From Rhizorhabdus sp. (GTDB taxonomy: Bacteria; Pseudomonadota; Alphaproteobacteria; Sphingomonadales; Sphingomonadaceae), in assembly GCA_004297635.1 (NCBI GenBank), contig SCUQ01000587.1, positions 1-6,333 of the forward strand: a DNA stretch of 6,333 bases, written 5' to 3'. The translations under genes were made by a program, and so were the position numbers. This document shows, piece after piece, positions 5,317-6,333 of the stretch (positions are counted from its first letter, which is position 1; each line of letters starts with the position of its first letter). The notes under the pieces are model-generated. The model was not told the DNA's origin. It saw nothing but the letters and a program-made list of their open reading frames with translations, and did no database searches.

Positions 5317-6333
5317 CCCTGCTCGCCGTCCGCGACCTGTCGATCAGCATCGATGGCCGTCCGATCGTCGAGGATGTCGGCTTCACGCTGGCCGCCGGCC
5401 GCACGCTTGCGCTGGTCGGCGCATCGGGATCGGGCAAGAGCCAGACCTGCCTCGCGCCGTTCGGCCTGTCGCCGGCGGGCTGCGCGGGATCGTTCCGGCT
5501 GGCGGGCGAGGAGCTGATCGGCGCGGGCGAGGCACGGCTGCGCGCGGTGCGCGGCCGCGATGTCGGCTTCGTCTTCCAGCAGCCGCTGACCGCGCTCACC
5601 CCGCATCTGACGATCGGCGCGCAGCTGCGCGAGGCCTGGACCCAGGCCGGCGCGGCGCGCCCGGACCGGGCAGCGATGGCCGCGGCGCTCGACCGGGTCG
5701 GGCTGGACCGGCCGCTGGAACGGCTCGACCAATATCCGCACCGCCTGTCGGGCGGGCAGCGCCAGCGCGCGCTGATCGCGATGGCGATCGCCCATCATCC
5801 GCGGCTGCTCGTCGCCGATGAGCCCACCACCGCGCTCGACGCGATGCTGCGCGCCGACATCATGGGCCTGCTGCGCGCGCTGTGCGCCGAGCGGGGCATG
5901 GCGATGCTGCTGGTCAGCCATGACCTGGCCAGCGTCGCCGACCATGCCGATGAGGTGGCGGTGATGCAGGCGGGCCGAATCGTCGAAAGCGGCCCGGCCA
6001 CCGAACTGCTCGGCGCACCGCGCAGCGACTATGCCCGTGCGCTGATCGCCGCGAGCCCCCGGCTGGATGGGCCGCCGCCCGAGCTGGGACCGACCGGCGC
6101 GGCGCTGGTCGAGGCGCGCGGCGTTTCGGTATCCTTCCACCGGCCGGGCTGGCGGCGTGGCCGGACGATCGCGGTGGACGACGTCGCGCTGGAGGTGGCC
6201 GAGGGCGAGGCGGTGGCGATCGTCGGCGGATCGGGATCGGGCAAGTCGACGCTGGCCCGCGCCATCGCCCGGCTCGGCCCGATCGACGGCGGGGTGGTGT
6301 GCTGGCGCGGGCTGCCGCTGCCGCCGCGCCGGG
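5313..6333 (+). CDS. Two-domain peptide ABC importer ATPase (OppDF fusion, YejF-like), 3' end cut by window
   Basis: Cytoplasmic ATPase that powers the two permeases. The frame is open from ATG 5313 to the window end (340 full codons). The start overlaps the upstream stop as ATGA, indicating translational coupling. Domain 1: Walker A GASGSGKSQ at 36-44, Q-loop FVFQQPLTALTP at 87-98, signature LSGGQRQR at 145-152, Walker B LLVADEPTTALD at 165-176, H-loop SHD at 202-204. The order and residues match OppD/DppD-type ATPases. After a linker (about 250-262), a second nucleotide-binding domain begins with LVEARGVSVSF and has its own Walker A GGSGSGKST at 305-313. One polypeptide therefore carries both ATPase halves, as in E. 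coli YejF (about 530 residues), rather than separate OppD and OppF. The second domain's Q-loop, signature and Walker B lie beyond the window, so its integrity cannot be judged. Confidence 0.93.
   Translation, partial: MTLLAVRDLSISIDGRPIVEDVGFTLAAGRTLALVGASGSGKSQTCLAPFGLSPAGCAGSFRLAGEELIGAGEARLRAVRGRDVGFVFQQPLTALTPHLTIGAQLREAWTQAGAARPDRAAMAAALDRVGLDRPLERLDQYPHRLSGGQRQRALIAMAIAHHPRLLVADEPTTALDAMLRADIMGLLRALCAERGMAMLLVSHDLASVADHADEVAVMQAGRIVESGPATELLGAPRSDYARALIAASPRLDGPPPELGPTGAALVEARGVSVSFHRPGWRRGRTIAVDDVALEVAEGEAVAIVGGSGSGKSTLARAIARLGPIDGGVVCWRGLPLPPRR

Noticed and set aside
5088..6140. Long minus-strand open frame (350 codons) antisense to the second permease and the ATPase
   Set aside because: The composition is again Arg/Ala/Gln-rich, and the plus strand encodes unmistakable ABC permease and ATPase motifs over the same bases.

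Overview
The window is GC-rich DNA with tightly packed, overlapping plus-strand genes. It looks like chromosomal sequence from an alphaproteobacterium, most likely a sphingomonad (Sphingomonas or a relative). The clues are the order ileS-lspA-DUF3035 lipoprotein, the strong bias for G or C at third codon positions, and several short palindromic repeat types that I associate with sphingomonad and Caulobacter-like genomes. The genus is an inference, because no rRNA or other marker is present.

Left half (1-3263): a translation and envelope operon. It opens inside isoleucyl-tRNA synthetase (ileS, N-terminal part missing). This gene overlaps by 8 bp with lspA (lipoprotein signal peptidase), which overlaps by 11 bp with a small lipoprotein gene of the DUF3035 (BamF-like) family. 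LspA is the enzyme expected to cleave the signal peptide of its neighbour's product. Inside ileS, at about 729-839, a palindromic repeat of about 110 bp is inserted in frame. It adds about 37 low-complexity Pro/Gly/Ala/Ser residues to the enzyme.

Middle (3264-3494): a 231-bp spacer without a gene. It holds a degenerate hairpin (3288-3313), a 102-bp element with perfect 27-bp inverted arms (3342-3443; a REP doublet, or REPIN-like unit), and a small hairpin touching the next start codon.

Right half (3495-6333): an oligopeptide/dipeptide-type (Opp/Dpp/Yej) ABC importer operon. It has an OppB/YejB-like permease, an OppC/YejE-like permease and a two-domain YejF-like ATPase that runs off the end. 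No substrate-binding protein is visible. A third type of palindromic repeat (about 4440-4505) lies between the permease genes and appears to have displaced the original start of the second one.

I see no new enzymatic or defence system. The most notable feature is the set of palindromic elements that have entered coding and start regions: in frame in an essential tRNA synthetase, across a permease start, and as a REP doublet between two operons.
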